Shown: in pieces, positions 43,123 to 52,337 of the stretch
Position numbering within the stretch: the stretch's first letter is position 1
How the letters are laid out: each line of letters opens with the position of its first letter
Assembly (NCBI GenBank): GCA_028278645.1
Contig: JANQDZ010000007.1
Location: 42,155 to 106,154 of the forward strand
Direction of reading: 5' to 3'
Source: Longimicrobiales bacterium
GTDB lineage: Bacteria > Gemmatimonadota > Gemmatimonadetes > Longimicrobiales > Gaopeijiaceae
DNA length: 64,000 bases
The notes under the pieces: model-generated
Told to the model about the DNA's origin: nothing
Seen by the model: the letters and a program-made list of their open reading frames with translations, nothing else
Databases searched by the model: none
Program-made: the position numbers and the translations under genes

Positions 43123-43920
43123 ATGGGTGCGTCGCGAACCACCGACTCCCTGATCAAAGCCCCTATGTGGGCGGTGGCGGGGCCCCCGGTACTGGCTCTG
43201 GCCCTCCTTCTGGCCGTGGAGTTTGCCGGCTGGGAACGGGGTCTCTTTTTGTTCTTCAATGATCTGTCATCCTTCACCGGGCCCGGATTCTGGGCCCACG
43301 CGACGATCCTTGGCGATGGGTTGGTATGCGCGGTGCTCCTGCTCTTCTGGGTTCGGAAGAACCCGGAGAGGGTTTGGGGAGGCCTTCTGGCCGCACTCCT
43401 CATGGTGGTGATCCTCCGGATATTCAAAAGCACTTGGACTCTTCCGCGTCCCCTGGGGGTGCTGTCGGAAGAGCTGGTGACGGTCATCGGTCCCGGCCAT
43501 CGCCGTGGGGCGTTCCCTTCCGGCCATACCGCAACGGCCGCGGTCCTGGCCGGGATCTGGGCCATGACTCAACGGAGGTGGTTATTTCCCCTCTCGGGAC
43601 TCGGGTTTGTCGTGCTGGTGGGAGTCTCCAGGGTGGCCGTGGGCGTCCACTGGCCAACGGACGTGCTGGCTGGCCTGATCCTGGGGTGGACTTCGGCTTG
43701 GCTCGGGCTCCGGTGGGCCTCCAGGCTCCCTTGGGGGATGAAAAAACCTGGACGCCAATTCCTGACCGGGGCCCTTCTCATATCGGCTCTTGTTCTGCTG
43801 ATCCCTTATGACACCGGCTATCCGGGTGTGATGCTTTTTCAACGCCTTCTTGCGTCGGCCTGCCTGGCCTGGGGGGTTTTTGCCGTCATCAGGCCGAGTG
43901 AAGAGCATGCCCGGGTATGA
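43123..43920 (+). CDS. PAP2-family membrane phosphatase
   Basis: 265 residues and about seven helices, with the three-part PAP2 active site: K-x6-RP in IFKSTWTLPRPLG, PSGH in GAFPSGHTATAAVLAG, and SR-x5-H in GVSRVAVGVHWPTDVLAG. It likely dephosphorylates undecaprenyl pyrophosphate or a lipid phosphate, recycling carrier for the two preceding glycosyltransferases. The start at 43123, 10 bp after the GT39 stop, is preferred. Its end overlaps the next gene by 14 bases. Confidence 0.9.
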   Translation: MGASRTTDSLIKAPMWAVAGPPVLALALLLAVEFAGWERGLFLFFNDLSSFTGPGFWAHATILGDGLVCAVLLLFWVRKNPERVWGGLLAALLMVVILRIFKSTWTLPRPLGVLSEELVTVIGPGHRRGAFPSGHTATAAVLAGIWAMTQRRWLFPLSGLGFVVLVGVSRVAVGVHWPTDVLAGLILGWTSAWLGLRWASRLPWGMKKPGRQFLTGALLISALVLLIPYDTGYPGVMLFQRLLASACLAWGVFAVIRPSEEHARV

Positions 43921-45088
43921 CGTCCTAATCGTCGGAGGCGGGGTAGTCGGCAGCTCCCTCGCCTACTTCCTTTCGGCCAACGAAGACTCCAGGAACCTCC
44001 AGATTGCCGTCGTGGAACCGGATCCCACCTACGCCCGGTCTTCCACCGCGTTATCGGTAGGCGGAATCCGACAGCAGTTTTCCACCCCCGAGAACATCGC
44101 ACTGTCCCTCTTCTCAGCCGAGTTCTTCCGAAAAGCGCCTCGCCTCCTCGCGGTAGGGCCGGACGAGCCGGATCTGGGATTTGAGGAACGGGGGTACCTA
44201 TTCCTGGCATCCTCGGAAGGGCTCCAAATCCTCGAACAGAACCTGGAGAGGCAGAAACGCTCGGGGGCCGACATCCACCTCCTGCGACCGGAAGACCTCG
44301 CCGACCGGTTTCCGTGGATGAACGTCTCGGACCTGTCGGCAGGCTCGTTCGGCGCCAGCGGGGAAGGCTGGCTGGACCCCCATTCCCTACTGCAGGCCTT
44401 CAGAAAGAAAGCCCAATCCCAAAGAGTGGAATACCTGACGGACCGGGTCATGGGGTTTTTGATGTCCGGCGGGCACGTCAAGGAAACCAGCCTGGCCGAA
44501 GCGGGATCTGTTCCGGTAGGAAAAGTGGTGAACGCTGCTGGACCCTACGCCGCAGAGGTGGCGGGCCTGGCAGGGGTCAGCGACTTCCCGGTCCGACCCC
44601 GAAAGCGCTTCGTATACAGAATCCAAACGCCTGCGAAGCTCCCCGGATGTCCTCTCCTCATCGACCCGTCGGGTGTCTACCTCCGGCCCGAGGGCGACGG
44701 GTTCCTGTGTGGGGTGTCCCCCCCGGAAGCCCTGGACCCGGACACTCTGGATCTGGACATGGAGTATGGGCTCTTCCACGACACGGTCTGGCCGACTCTG
44801 GCCCATAGAGTACCTGCGCTGGATTCCCTCCGGTTGGGACCGTCCTGGGCAGGCCACTATGCCTTCAATACCCTCGATCAGAATGCCATCCTGGGCCCGC
44901 ACCCGGAGGTGGAGAACCTCCTCTTCGCGAACGGGTTCTCGGGGCACGGGCTTCAACAGTCCCCGGGGATCGGCCGAGGTATTTCGGAGTTGATCCTCTA
45001 CGGAGACTACCAGACCCTGGACTTGACCAGATTCGCCTTCCATCGATTCGCCGAAGGGGCCTTGGTCCTCGAGGAGAACGTAGTATGA
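43907..45088 (+). CDS. FAD-dependent DAO-family oxidoreductase (FOXRED1/glycine-oxidase-like)
   Basis: 393 residues. The N-terminal dinucleotide motif DVLIVGGGVVGSSLAYFLSA, substrate-side SSTALSVGGIRQQFSTPEN, and the second FAD contact VVNAAGPYAAEVAGLAG are present. The C-terminal DQNAILGPHPEVENLLFANG and FSGHGLQQSPGIGRGISELI match FOXRED1-like DAO proteins. Likely substrates are N-methyl or secondary amino acids. The ATG at 43907 lies inside the PAP2 end. The stop overlaps the next gene (ATGA), so the PhoD-like lipoprotein is coupled to it. Confidence 0.88.
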   Translation: MPGYDVLIVGGGVVGSSLAYFLSANEDSRNLQIAVVEPDPTYARSSTALSVGGIRQQFSTPENIALSLFSAEFFRKAPRLLAVGPDEPDLGFEERGYLFLASSEGLQILEQNLERQKRSGADIHLLRPEDLADRFPWMNVSDLSAGSFGASGEGWLDPHSLLQAFRKKAQSQRVEYLTDRVMGFLMSGGHVKETSLAEAGSVPVGKVVNAAGPYAAEVAGLAGVSDFPVRPRKRFVYRIQTPAKLPGCPLLIDPSGVYLRPEGDGFLCGVSPPEALDPDTLDLDMEYGLFHDTVWPTLAHRVPALDSLRLGPSWAGHYAFNTLDQNAILGPHPEVENLLFANGFSGHGLQQSPGIGRGISELILYGDYQTLDLTRFAFHRFAEGALVLEENVV

Positions 45089-47898
45089 CACATCGCTCGA
45101 TCCCCCAAAGGAGTTGGAACATCCAACCGAGAGGGCTCCTGGAATCAACAACCTCCGTTCTCAGTTTTATCCTCCTCTTTTTGGCCGCGGCATGCCAGGC
45201 GCCATCCGCCGCCTCATTGGACCTCCGTTGGGAGGGCACACCGGACCGCCCCTGGCCCGGCCAGGAGCTGTGGGTGAACAGGGTCCAGGATTGGTTCATT
45301 CTGGGCGGGAGGCTCGAGGCCTACAACGACCTACCCATGAGGACCGCCCACATCCTCACTGGGAGGCTGGCTCCGTCGGTCGGTCCCGTCCTGGCGGTGG
45401 TGGACCTTGGGTTCGTTGACGCTCCGGAGGGATCTTCCGAATCCACTGCTGAAGAGAGCGACTTTCTTTCCGGGGGCCTCCTCCTGGGGGCGGGGGGAGA
45501 AGGAGCCGATTACCGCCGGGCCGCACTGGTCCACCACAGTCCCGGTCCGGGTGGGGGTCTCTTTGTGGGGATCAATGATCGGGGCGGGCTTTTTGTCAGG
45601 GACTTCGAAAATGGGAATGCGGTCCTCTCCAGCAGTGAGGGGACTCTCGACAACGCCCGTTCTTACCGGCTCCGGATTCGAGTCGAGGAGGCCAGCATCG
45701 ACCACCGGCCGGACACCGAAACCTTGCAGGGTCAGGATGCCCCGGGAATGTCTCTTGTCATCGAGGCCCGGGATTCTTCAGGGGACGAGGAACCGATCAC
45801 CCTTGTGGTGCCATGGCTTCCCCCAGAACGCCTAGCCGGCGGAGTCGCCCTGGTCTCTCATGCCGGAGAAGCGACCTCCGCCAGGACATGGTTCTCTCGG
45901 GTCCAGCTTGAAGGCTCGGGATGGGAATCTCATGCGGATCGAGGGCTAGGCCCCGTCCTGGGGGCCCAACACACGTTGAGCCGTGGGACCCTCAGGCTCA
46001 CGGCCCAACTCTTTCCCCTGGCCCCCATCCGGCCGGGGCCCCCTGGGGCCACTGAGGACTCGGTGGTGATGGAAGTCCATGCAGAACAGGCGGGTTGGAC
46101 CAGGATCGGGTCGGCTCCGGTCATGGCCCCCAGCTTCACCGCCACAATCAGCGTGCAGGAATGGAACAGCGGTCGAGATACCCCCTACCGCCTCATCCTT
46201 CGTGGACCTGGTGCCGATGGGGATGGAAAAGACAAGGCGGACTTGGCATTCACCGGACGGATTCGATCCGAGCCGACGGACAAAGACCAGGTGGTGGTCG
46301 CCGCATTCACGGGAAACCACAATGTGGCGAGCCCGGGGGTGGATGGCGGGGACTACGACTGGAACACCAACATCTGGTTCCCCCATGAGGACATCGTCTC
46401 CCACGTCCAGGAGCACGATCCGGACTTCCTCTTCTTCAGCGGGGATCAGGTCTATGAGGGTGCCAGCCCGACCCGGGCTGATTTCAGTCACCCCTATGAG
46501 GACTATCTGTACAAGTGGTACCTCTGGCTCTGGGCATTCCGGGACCTGACTCGAGACGTCCCCTCGGTGGCCATCCCTGACGACCACGATGTCTTCCATG
46601 GCAACGTCTGGGGTGCCGGCGGGAGAGCCACGCCCCCAGGGCTCGCCGGGGCCGCCGCCCAGGATCAAGGAGGGTACAAACTCCCTCCGGATTGGGTGAA
46701 TATGGTCCAACACACCCAGGCCTCTCACCTTCCGGCCCCCTGGCATCCCACCCCCCTCGACGGAGGCATCGAGACGTACTACACCGATGTCCTCTACGCC
46801 GGAATCAGCTTCGCCGTCCTGGAGGACCGGAAGTTCAAGTCACCCCCCAAGCTCCTTGTCCCAGGAGCGGACGTCTGGAACGGGTGGGCCCAAAACCCCG
46901 ACTTTGATCCCAAGGTCGGTGCCGATACTCCGGGAGCCTCCCTGTTAGGGGAGGATCAAGAGGCCTTCCTGGAGGAGTGGGCGGCTGACTGGGCAGGGGG
47001 CACCTGGATGAAGGTCGTCCTCTCCCAAACCATCTTCGGAAACGTTGCGACCATTCCAGCCGATGCCATGAGTGGGTCGGTAATCCCGTCCTTGGGCCTC
47101 CCGACGCCCGGGGAGTATGTAGAAGGCGACAAGATGGCGGCGGACATGGATTCCAACGGCTGGCCACCGTCGGGCCGAGCTCGGGCCATCCGTGCCATGC
47201 GAAAAGGGTTCGCGGTCCACCTCGCAGGGGACCAACATCTGGCCAGCACCGTCCAGTACGGGGTAGAGGCTTTCCGCGACGGCCCATACGCACTCTGCGT
47301 GCCTTCCGTGGCCAACTTCTGGCCTCGTCGCTGGTACCCACCCTTCCCCGGAGAAAACCGAGATCCGGACGCCCCGCCCTATACCGGGGACTTCCAGGAC
47401 GGGTTCGGGAACCTCATGACTGTTTTTGCCGTCTCCAACCCGGCCCAATGGGGTCGGGACCCGTCGAACCTCCATGACCGAGCCCCCGGGTACGGCATAG
47501 CCCGTTTCAACCGGGCCACGCGGGAGGTGAGCCTGGAGGCCTGGCCACGATGGGCTGAGCCAGGAGCCGGCGACGGACCCTATGCCGGTTGGCCCGTCCA
47601 CTTCCACCAGGAGGACGGGTTCGGGAGCTCGGCCTACGGGTACCTCCCCACGGTCCAGGTCTCAGGGCTGGAGAATCCTGTGATCCAGGTGATCAACGAA
47701 GCCGGCGGAGAGGTGGTTTATACCCTGAGGATTCGAGGCCAGCGGTTCTCCCCATTTGTCCCGGAGGCGGGAAGCTACACGGTCCGTGTTGGGGAGCCCG
47801 GAACGGATTCCATGCAGACGTTCCTCGGACTCCAATCCGATCGGGGCTCCGACCAGACCCTGGAGGTTGTGTTCGGAGAGGGTCCAGGAGTCGGTTAG
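45085..47898 (+). CDS. PhoD-like metallophosphoesterase lipoprotein with long N-terminal extension
   Basis: 937 residues. A late signal segment (SFILLFLAAACQAPS) ends in a lipobox-like Cys. Residues ~40-390 form a non-catalytic region with LamG-like strands (LFVGINDRGGLFVRDFENG, ARSYRLRIRVEEASID). The PhoD-type core follows: FLFFSGDQVYEG, SVAIPDDHDVFHGNVWG, VVLSQTIFGN and VHLAGDQHLASTVQYG carry the metal ligands. A C-terminal beta domain ends the protein. It is almost twice the usual PhoD length. Likely activity is phosphodiester or phosphomonoester hydrolysis outside the cytoplasm. Confidence 0.82.
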   Translation: MTHRSIPQRSWNIQPRGLLESTTSVLSFILLFLAAACQAPSAASLDLRWEGTPDRPWPGQELWVNRVQDWFILGGRLEAYNDLPMRTAHILTGRLAPSVGPVLAVVDLGFVDAPEGSSESTAEESDFLSGGLLLGAGGEGADYRRAALVHHSPGPGGGLFVGINDRGGLFVRDFENGNAVLSSSEGTLDNARSYRLRIRVEEASIDHRPDTETLQGQDAPGMSLVIEARDSSGDEEPITLVVPWLPPERLAGGVALVSHAGEATSARTWFSRVQLEGSGWESHADRGLGPVLGAQHTLSRGTLRLTAQLFPLAPIRPGPPGATEDSVVMEVHAEQAGWTRIGSAPVMAPSFTATISVQEWNSGRDTPYRLILRGPGADGDGKDKADLAFTGRIRSEPTDKDQVVVAAFTGNHNVASPGVDGGDYDWNTNIWFPHEDIVSHVQEHDPDFLFFSGDQVYEGASPTRADFSHPYEDYLYKWYLWLWAFRDLTRDVPSVAIPDDHDVFHGNVWGAGGRATPPGLAGAAAQDQGGYKLPPDWVNMVQHTQASHLPAPWHPTPLDGGIETYYTDVLYAGISFAVLEDRKFKSPPKLLVPGADVWNGWAQNPDFDPKVGADTPGASLLGEDQEAFLEEWAADWAGGTWMKVVLSQTIFGNVATIPADAMSGSVIPSLGLPTPGEYVEGDKMAADMDSNGWPPSGRARAIRAMRKGFAVHLAGDQHLASTVQYGVEAFRDGPYALCVPSVANFWPRRWYPPFPGENRDPDAPPYTGDFQDGFGNLMTVFAVSNPAQWGRDPSNLHDRAPGYGIARFNRATREVSLEAWPRWAEPGAGDGPYAGWPVHFHQEDGFGSSAYGYLPTVQVSGLENPVIQVINEAGGEVVYTLRIRGQRFSPFVPEAGSYTVRVGEPGTDSMQTFLGLQSDRGSDQTLEVVFGEGPGVG

Positions 47899-48743
47899 AA
47901 AACGTACTCCAGACTCCGGGCTCCAAGGGGGCTGGCCAGCATGGGATCCTCCAGAAGGAGGATAAGGGTTGTCGCTCCAGGTTGGCCCACCCCGTAGCTC
48001 CCCTCATAGGCGATCTTCAAGGGGATAAGATCAAACGTGTAATCTTTGGTGATCCAGGCGTCACAGGGATCGTCGAAGTCTTCATGGGAAAGGAAGAGCC
48101 TGTTCTGGACAGGGTCGGACTCCATCCAGCCACCCCATGAAATCACCTTCACATCGTGCGTCCTGCACCCCCCGCCGTAGCTGAGGCGGATCTGGAGCGT
48201 ATGGCCATGAATCGAAGCCTCTTGGATATGAAAGGCGTCGCCAGGCCACTGGGAGGGGTCCGTGTCAAAATCCACGATAATTGGCAGGATCCCCGAAGCC
48301 AGCCCCTGGACCGTGGCCAAGGCGGTTTTTAGCTCAGCGGGCAGGACCTCCGAACTACCTCTTACCCGGCTTCTTCCCTCCCCGTCACGGTAGTCCAAAG
48401 CGAAGTAGAACTGATCGCAACACTGAACTCCGAAGTCCTCGCCGTCCAATGCGTGGATGTTGGCGTCACTGAAAAGGTTCCATACGTACATCACCTGGTC
48501 TTCGGTCAGGGATTGGAGGGTTTCCCCGTCATCAAAATCACAAAGGCTGACGCACCTCACCCCGACAAAGGACCTAGCCTTCCCGTCGAGCAGGACGGTG
48601 TAATCAGCCCCGGCGAAACCTCCGGTGACATGGAGGAGGATCTGCATATCCCCGCCTCCCGGGGCGGAAACGGGATCCTGTAAACAACCCTGGGAAGCCA
48701 ACACCGCCACCAAGAGGGCACAGGCCGAAGCAACCTTCTTCAT
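47895..48743 (-). CDS. lipoprotein of unknown function
   Basis: 282 residues. The signal peptide VASACALLVAVLASQGC ends in a lipobox Cys, followed by a Pro/Gly linker (LQDPVSAPGGGD). The mature part is beta-rich, with paired Cys residues (VGVRCVSLCDFDD, VQCCDQFYFALDY, GGGCRTHDV, FDDPCDAW). I recognise no family. The ATG at 48743 is preferred to a GTG directly before it. Its stop codon overlaps the convergent PhoD-like stop (TTAG, 47895-47898), so no terminator separates them. Confidence 0.7.
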   Translation of the reverse strand: MKKVASACALLVAVLASQGCLQDPVSAPGGGDMQILLHVTGGFAGADYTVLLDGKARSFVGVRCVSLCDFDDGETLQSLTEDQVMYVWNLFSDANIHALDGEDFGVQCCDQFYFALDYRDGEGRSRVRGSSEVLPAELKTALATVQGLASGILPIIVDFDTDPSQWPGDAFHIQEASIHGHTLQIRLSYGGGCRTHDVKVISWGGWMESDPVQNRLFLSHEDFDDPCDAWITKDYTFDLIPLKIAYEGSYGVGQPGATTLILLLEDPMLASPLGARSLEYVF

Positions 48744-48846
48744 CACACCTCACCCGAAAGGGACAGACCGATCACTCAGGTAGTACCCTGGAAACGATCC
48801 GATGGCCTGTTTTGTGTCGAGCTGGAGTTGAACCGGGGCTACACAG

Positions 48847-48878
48847 GGGGGCCCGAAGAGCTTCCCGTTCGGGCCCCC
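48847..48878. terminator. terminator-like hairpin between tricorn-like protease and lipoprotein genes
   Basis: An 11-bp perfect stem (GGGGGCCCGAA with TTCGGGCCCCC) closes on a ten-base loop. It lies 24 bp beyond the stop of the leftward tricorn-like protease gene, in a 158-bp intergenic gap that also holds the promoter of the lipoprotein gene. It has no strong T run on the minus strand. Confidence 0.55.
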
Positions 48879-48901
48879 TCACCGGATCCTTCCCGGGTCC
48901 C

Positions 48902-51900
48902 TTACCGGCCGCCCCCGGGTCTGCGGTACCGGATTGGCGGAGGCGGCTCAGCTTTCAGCTCCACCCGCTGGGTGGCGAGAAGACGAAGGGCTTCAGCCAC
49001 CGCAGCCTCCAGTTGGGGATCACCGCCCTCGATGACCGACCTGGGGTCATTCAGCACTTCGATGTCTGGAGCCACGCCTTCAGCCTCGACTGCCCATTCG
49101 CCATTCACGTCGATGAATCCACCCCGCGGCGCCACGAATCTCCCCCCGTCGATGAGTGGCGGAGTGTCCCAGGTTCCAACCAACCCCCCCCAGGTCTTCG
49201 TACCGACAAGAGGGCCGATTCCCCGGAATCGGAAGAGGTACGGCATGAGGTCACCGCCCGAGCCGGCCCGCTCGTTGATGACCATGACCTTGGGCCCCCA
49301 GAGTCCCGCCATGGGCTGAGTGAATGGCTTCCGGTCCCCAGCGCGGGAGTTAAAATACCCGGTCAACTCCCGAGCCAGGACTTCGATGATGTAGTCCGCC
49401 GCCGATCCGCCACCGTTGTTCCGTTCATCGATCACCACACCCTGTCGGTCCTGCTGGGCGAAGTACATGCGGTTGAAATACGAGTACCCGCCCGTGCCTG
49501 TATTGGGAAGCCAAACGTAAGCGAGCCGACCGCCGCTCAGCTCATCGACTCTCTTTTGGTTCCCAGCTACCCAGGCCCAGGTCCTAAGCTGGCCTTCGTT
49601 GCTCACAGGCCTGACCAGAACCTCTCGCGCTCCGGCGAAGCTCGGGGTGGAGTTGACCTGGATCGAGATCGTTCGACCCGCGGTCCCCTCGAGGAGGGCG
49701 AACGGGTTCATGGGTGCCGCCAACTCCGTGCCCTGGATTCCTACGAGGTATTCCCCCTCCTCGACACCCAGGCCCGGAATGGATAAAGGACCAACCAGGC
49801 CTGGGTTCCAGTCTTCCCCTGTAAAGATCTTCGAGATCCGGTAATAGCCATCGACCTCCTCGAGGTCCGCGCCGAGAAGCCCGGTCCTTGGCCCATCCAA
49901 ACCCGGGTAATCGCCACCCCGAACATAGGAGTGACCGACCGCCACCTCACCGGAGAGCATATCCAGCAGGTGGTTGAAGTCGGACCGGTGACGTACATCC
50001 GGCAGCCATGCGCTGTACCAGTCCCACACGTCGTTCCAAGGGGCCCCGTGGGTGTTGTCGACGTACAAGAAGTCCCGCATGAACCGCCATCCATCCCGGA
50101 GCATCTGAGCATATTCGGCCTTCGGATCCACCAGGATCCTCATCCCGGCCGTCGACAACCGATCACCTCCGTCCCGTGGGGCAGGCCCGGTGGCATTCAC
50201 CACGGACCAGTTCGCACCCGATCTCACCAGAATCTTCTTCCGATCGTGGGATACGGTGGCCGAGGTCACGCCGTCCAAGAAGTCCTCGGCTTCCTGGTCA
50301 TCGAGGCTGTACCGTTTCAGCTGGATCCCGGGACCCTGCGGCGGTGCTTCGGCCACGAAGACCTGCCCGTCCGGAGCGTCGGCCAGGCCCACATAGTTTC
50401 GAGGCGGCAGACCCGGTGCGCTGATGATCCTCCTATCCATACCCGGGAAATCGATGGTCACCGCGACAGAATCCGCTTCCGATTCCTCCTCCTGATCGCC
50501 CCCGCCCTCTTCGTCACTGGAGGGCAGGAATGGGGAGGCCTCATCGGCTTGCAGGAGAGCAAGGTAGAGAGCCCGGGTAACCGGACGATCATAGGAGGTC
50601 ATGTCCAGCCAACCGGTATTCAACCCGTAGTCCGTGGAGGCCAGGAAATAGAGGTACTTCCCTGATGCGTCCCACACCGGGCTGATGGCGTCGGCCATGC
50701 CGTTGGTCAGCTGGTGGGTGGACCGGGAGTCGATGTTGTACACGAAGATGGCCCTGAGCTGGTTGTCCAGCCTCCGACTGTAAGCGATCCAGCGGGAATC
50801 GGGGGACCAGACCGGATTCATGGATCGCTCGGGATGAGCGTACCGATCCGTATCCACGTGTGTCACTTCCTCCGACTCAAGATCCAGGATGAGGACGCGA
50901 TAGTCCGTGTCCGTGAACGCCAGGCGGGTACCATCGGGCGACCAGGTGGGGACGAAGAAGAAAGTCGGGTCGCCGATCTCGATCCGCCGGCGGTTGGACC
51001 CGTCTTGATCGGCAACTACCAGAGCGTATTCGTCGCCGTCGTCATTGAACCAGGCGATCTTCTCGCCATCAGGGCTCCAGACCGCGTGGCGATCGGCAAC
51101 TCCCGCTGTCCCGGTGATGTTCCTCCAACTGCCTTCCTCCACTGGGACCGTGAATAGATCGCCACGGTACTCGAATAAAGCCCTTTTCCCCGTGGGAGAC
51201 AGACGGGCGTCCCGGAGACCGGAAGCGGGCACATCTTCCCACCGGGTCCGAGCCCAGGTCATGTCTCCGGCTACGTCGATGACCAGTTGCCGTGAATCCC
51301 CGGTGGACGGATCTAGCTCATGCAGGTAACCGCCCTGTTCATAGACGACCACCCCATCCCCGGCACCCAAGCTCTTCACATCGAAGTCGACGTGGAACGT
51401 GTGCTGGGTCTCCGCGCCCGATTGGGGATTCCAAGACCAAATGTTCGCGGCCCAGTCCCGCTCGGAGATGTAGTAGACGATCCCGTCCATCCAGACGGGG
51501 GACATCTGTCGTTCGCCTTCCCAAGGTGGCGTTTCCCTCTCGTAGGTCTCCAAGCTCACCACTGAGATCGGCTGCGCCTGCCCTCCACGGTAGTTCCGCC
51601 ATTCTGGATCCCAGAAACCGATCTCTTGATAGGCGACATACCTGCCATCCTCGGAGATTCCACCGGTGGTGGCCCTGGGGATTGGGAGGGCTTGCGGGAG
51701 ACCACCTCGAACGGGAACGGAGAAAAACTTCGTCGAGGCGGTAGGGTGACCCTCGCGGCCCGACTGAAAGAGTACGTTCGATCCATCCGGAGTCCACCCG
51801 ACGGCCACGTCCCCACCGGGATGCCAAGTGAGGCGCCTCGGCTCACCACCGTTCGCAGGAATCACATAGACGTCCGTATTCCCCTCATACTGTCCTGTGA

Positions 51901-52165
51901 ACGCGATCCAGTTGCCATCCGGAGAAAAATGGGGGGAGGTCTCGCCTCCCATTCCGCTGGTGAGGCGCCGCGCCTCTCCCCCGTCTCGGTCCACGATCCA
52001 GATGTCATTGGCGGTCACGAACGCGATCTGAGAAGATGAGACAGTGGGGCTCCTCAGCATGCGGGTCCCCTGGCCGGAAGCGGGTGTGGCCAGCGCAGCT
52101 GAGAAGAGGCCGAACAACGCCAATCCGAAAAAGAAAGGGCGAGCGATCCGAATCAACTCCGACAT
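48902..52165 (-). CDS. exported tricorn-like S41 protease with beta-propeller
   Basis: About 1087 residues. A signal peptide (LALFGLFSAALATPASGQ) is followed by WD40/PD40-type propeller repeats (SPHFSPDGNWIAFTGQ, AVWSPDGEKIAWFNDDGDEY, PVWSPDSRWIAYSRRL) and an acidic linker (SSDEEGGGDQEEESEADS). A tricorn core region with His in GEVAVGHSYVRGG comes next, then a PDZ-like part (GVEEGEYLVGIQGTE) and the S41 catalytic domain (VVIDERNNGGGS, nucleophile Ser in NERAGSGGDLMPY, VGTKTWGGLVGTW). It cuts peptides in the periplasm. GGAGG lies five bases before the ATG at 52165. Confidence 0.93.
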   Translation of the reverse strand: MSELIRIARPFFFGLALFGLFSAALATPASGQGTRMLRSPTVSSSQIAFVTANDIWIVDRDGGEARRLTSGMGGETSPHFSPDGNWIAFTGQYEGNTDVYVIPANGGEPRRLTWHPGGDVAVGWTPDGSNVLFQSGREGHPTASTKFFSVPVRGGLPQALPIPRATTGGISEDGRYVAYQEIGFWDPEWRNYRGGQAQPISVVSLETYERETPPWEGERQMSPVWMDGIVYYISERDWAANIWSWNPQSGAETQHTFHVDFDVKSLGAGDGVVVYEQGGYLHELDPSTGDSRQLVIDVAGDMTWARTRWEDVPASGLRDARLSPTGKRALFEYRGDLFTVPVEEGSWRNITGTAGVADRHAVWSPDGEKIAWFNDDGDEYALVVADQDGSNRRRIEIGDPTFFFVPTWSPDGTRLAFTDTDYRVLILDLESEEVTHVDTDRYAHPERSMNPVWSPDSRWIAYSRRLDNQLRAIFVYNIDSRSTHQLTNGMADAISPVWDASGKYLYFLASTDYGLNTGWLDMTSYDRPVTRALYLALLQADEASPFLPSSDEEGGGDQEEESEADSVAVTIDFPGMDRRIISAPGLPPRNYVGLADAPDGQVFVAEAPPQGPGIQLKRYSLDDQEAEDFLDGVTSATVSHDRKKILVRSGANWSVVNATGPAPRDGGDRLSTAGMRILVDPKAEYAQMLRDGWRFMRDFLYVDNTHGAPWNDVWDWYSAWLPDVRHRSDFNHLLDMLSGEVAVGHSYVRGGDYPGLDGPRTGLLGADLEEVDGYYRISKIFTGEDWNPGLVGPLSIPGLGVEEGEYLVGIQGTELAAPMNPFALLEGTAGRTISIQVNSTPSFAGAREVLVRPVSNEGQLRTWAWVAGNQKRVDELSGGRLAYVWLPNTGTGGYSYFNRMYFAQQDRQGVVIDERNNGGGSAADYIIEVLARELTGYFNSRAGDRKPFTQPMAGLWGPKVMVINERAGSGGDLMPYLFRFRGIGPLVGTKTWGGLVGTWDTPPLIDGGRFVAPRGGFIDVNGEWAVEAEGVAPDIEVLNDPRSVIEGGDPQLEAAVAEALRLLATQRVELKAEPPPPIRYRRPGGGR

Positions 52166-52337
52166 ACGAACCTCCGTTGATGGGCTTGGGTCGGGCACTA
52201 ATCTGGCAGGGAACGGGCCAAATCAGAAAGGGGCGGGTCCGGGGAGGCTTGCCGGGGGTCCCAAGGGCACCCTATCCTCAATCCAGTTCGGGCCGATGGG
52301 TGTAGGCCCGCCGCCTCTTTGTTTCTAGGAGGCCAGC

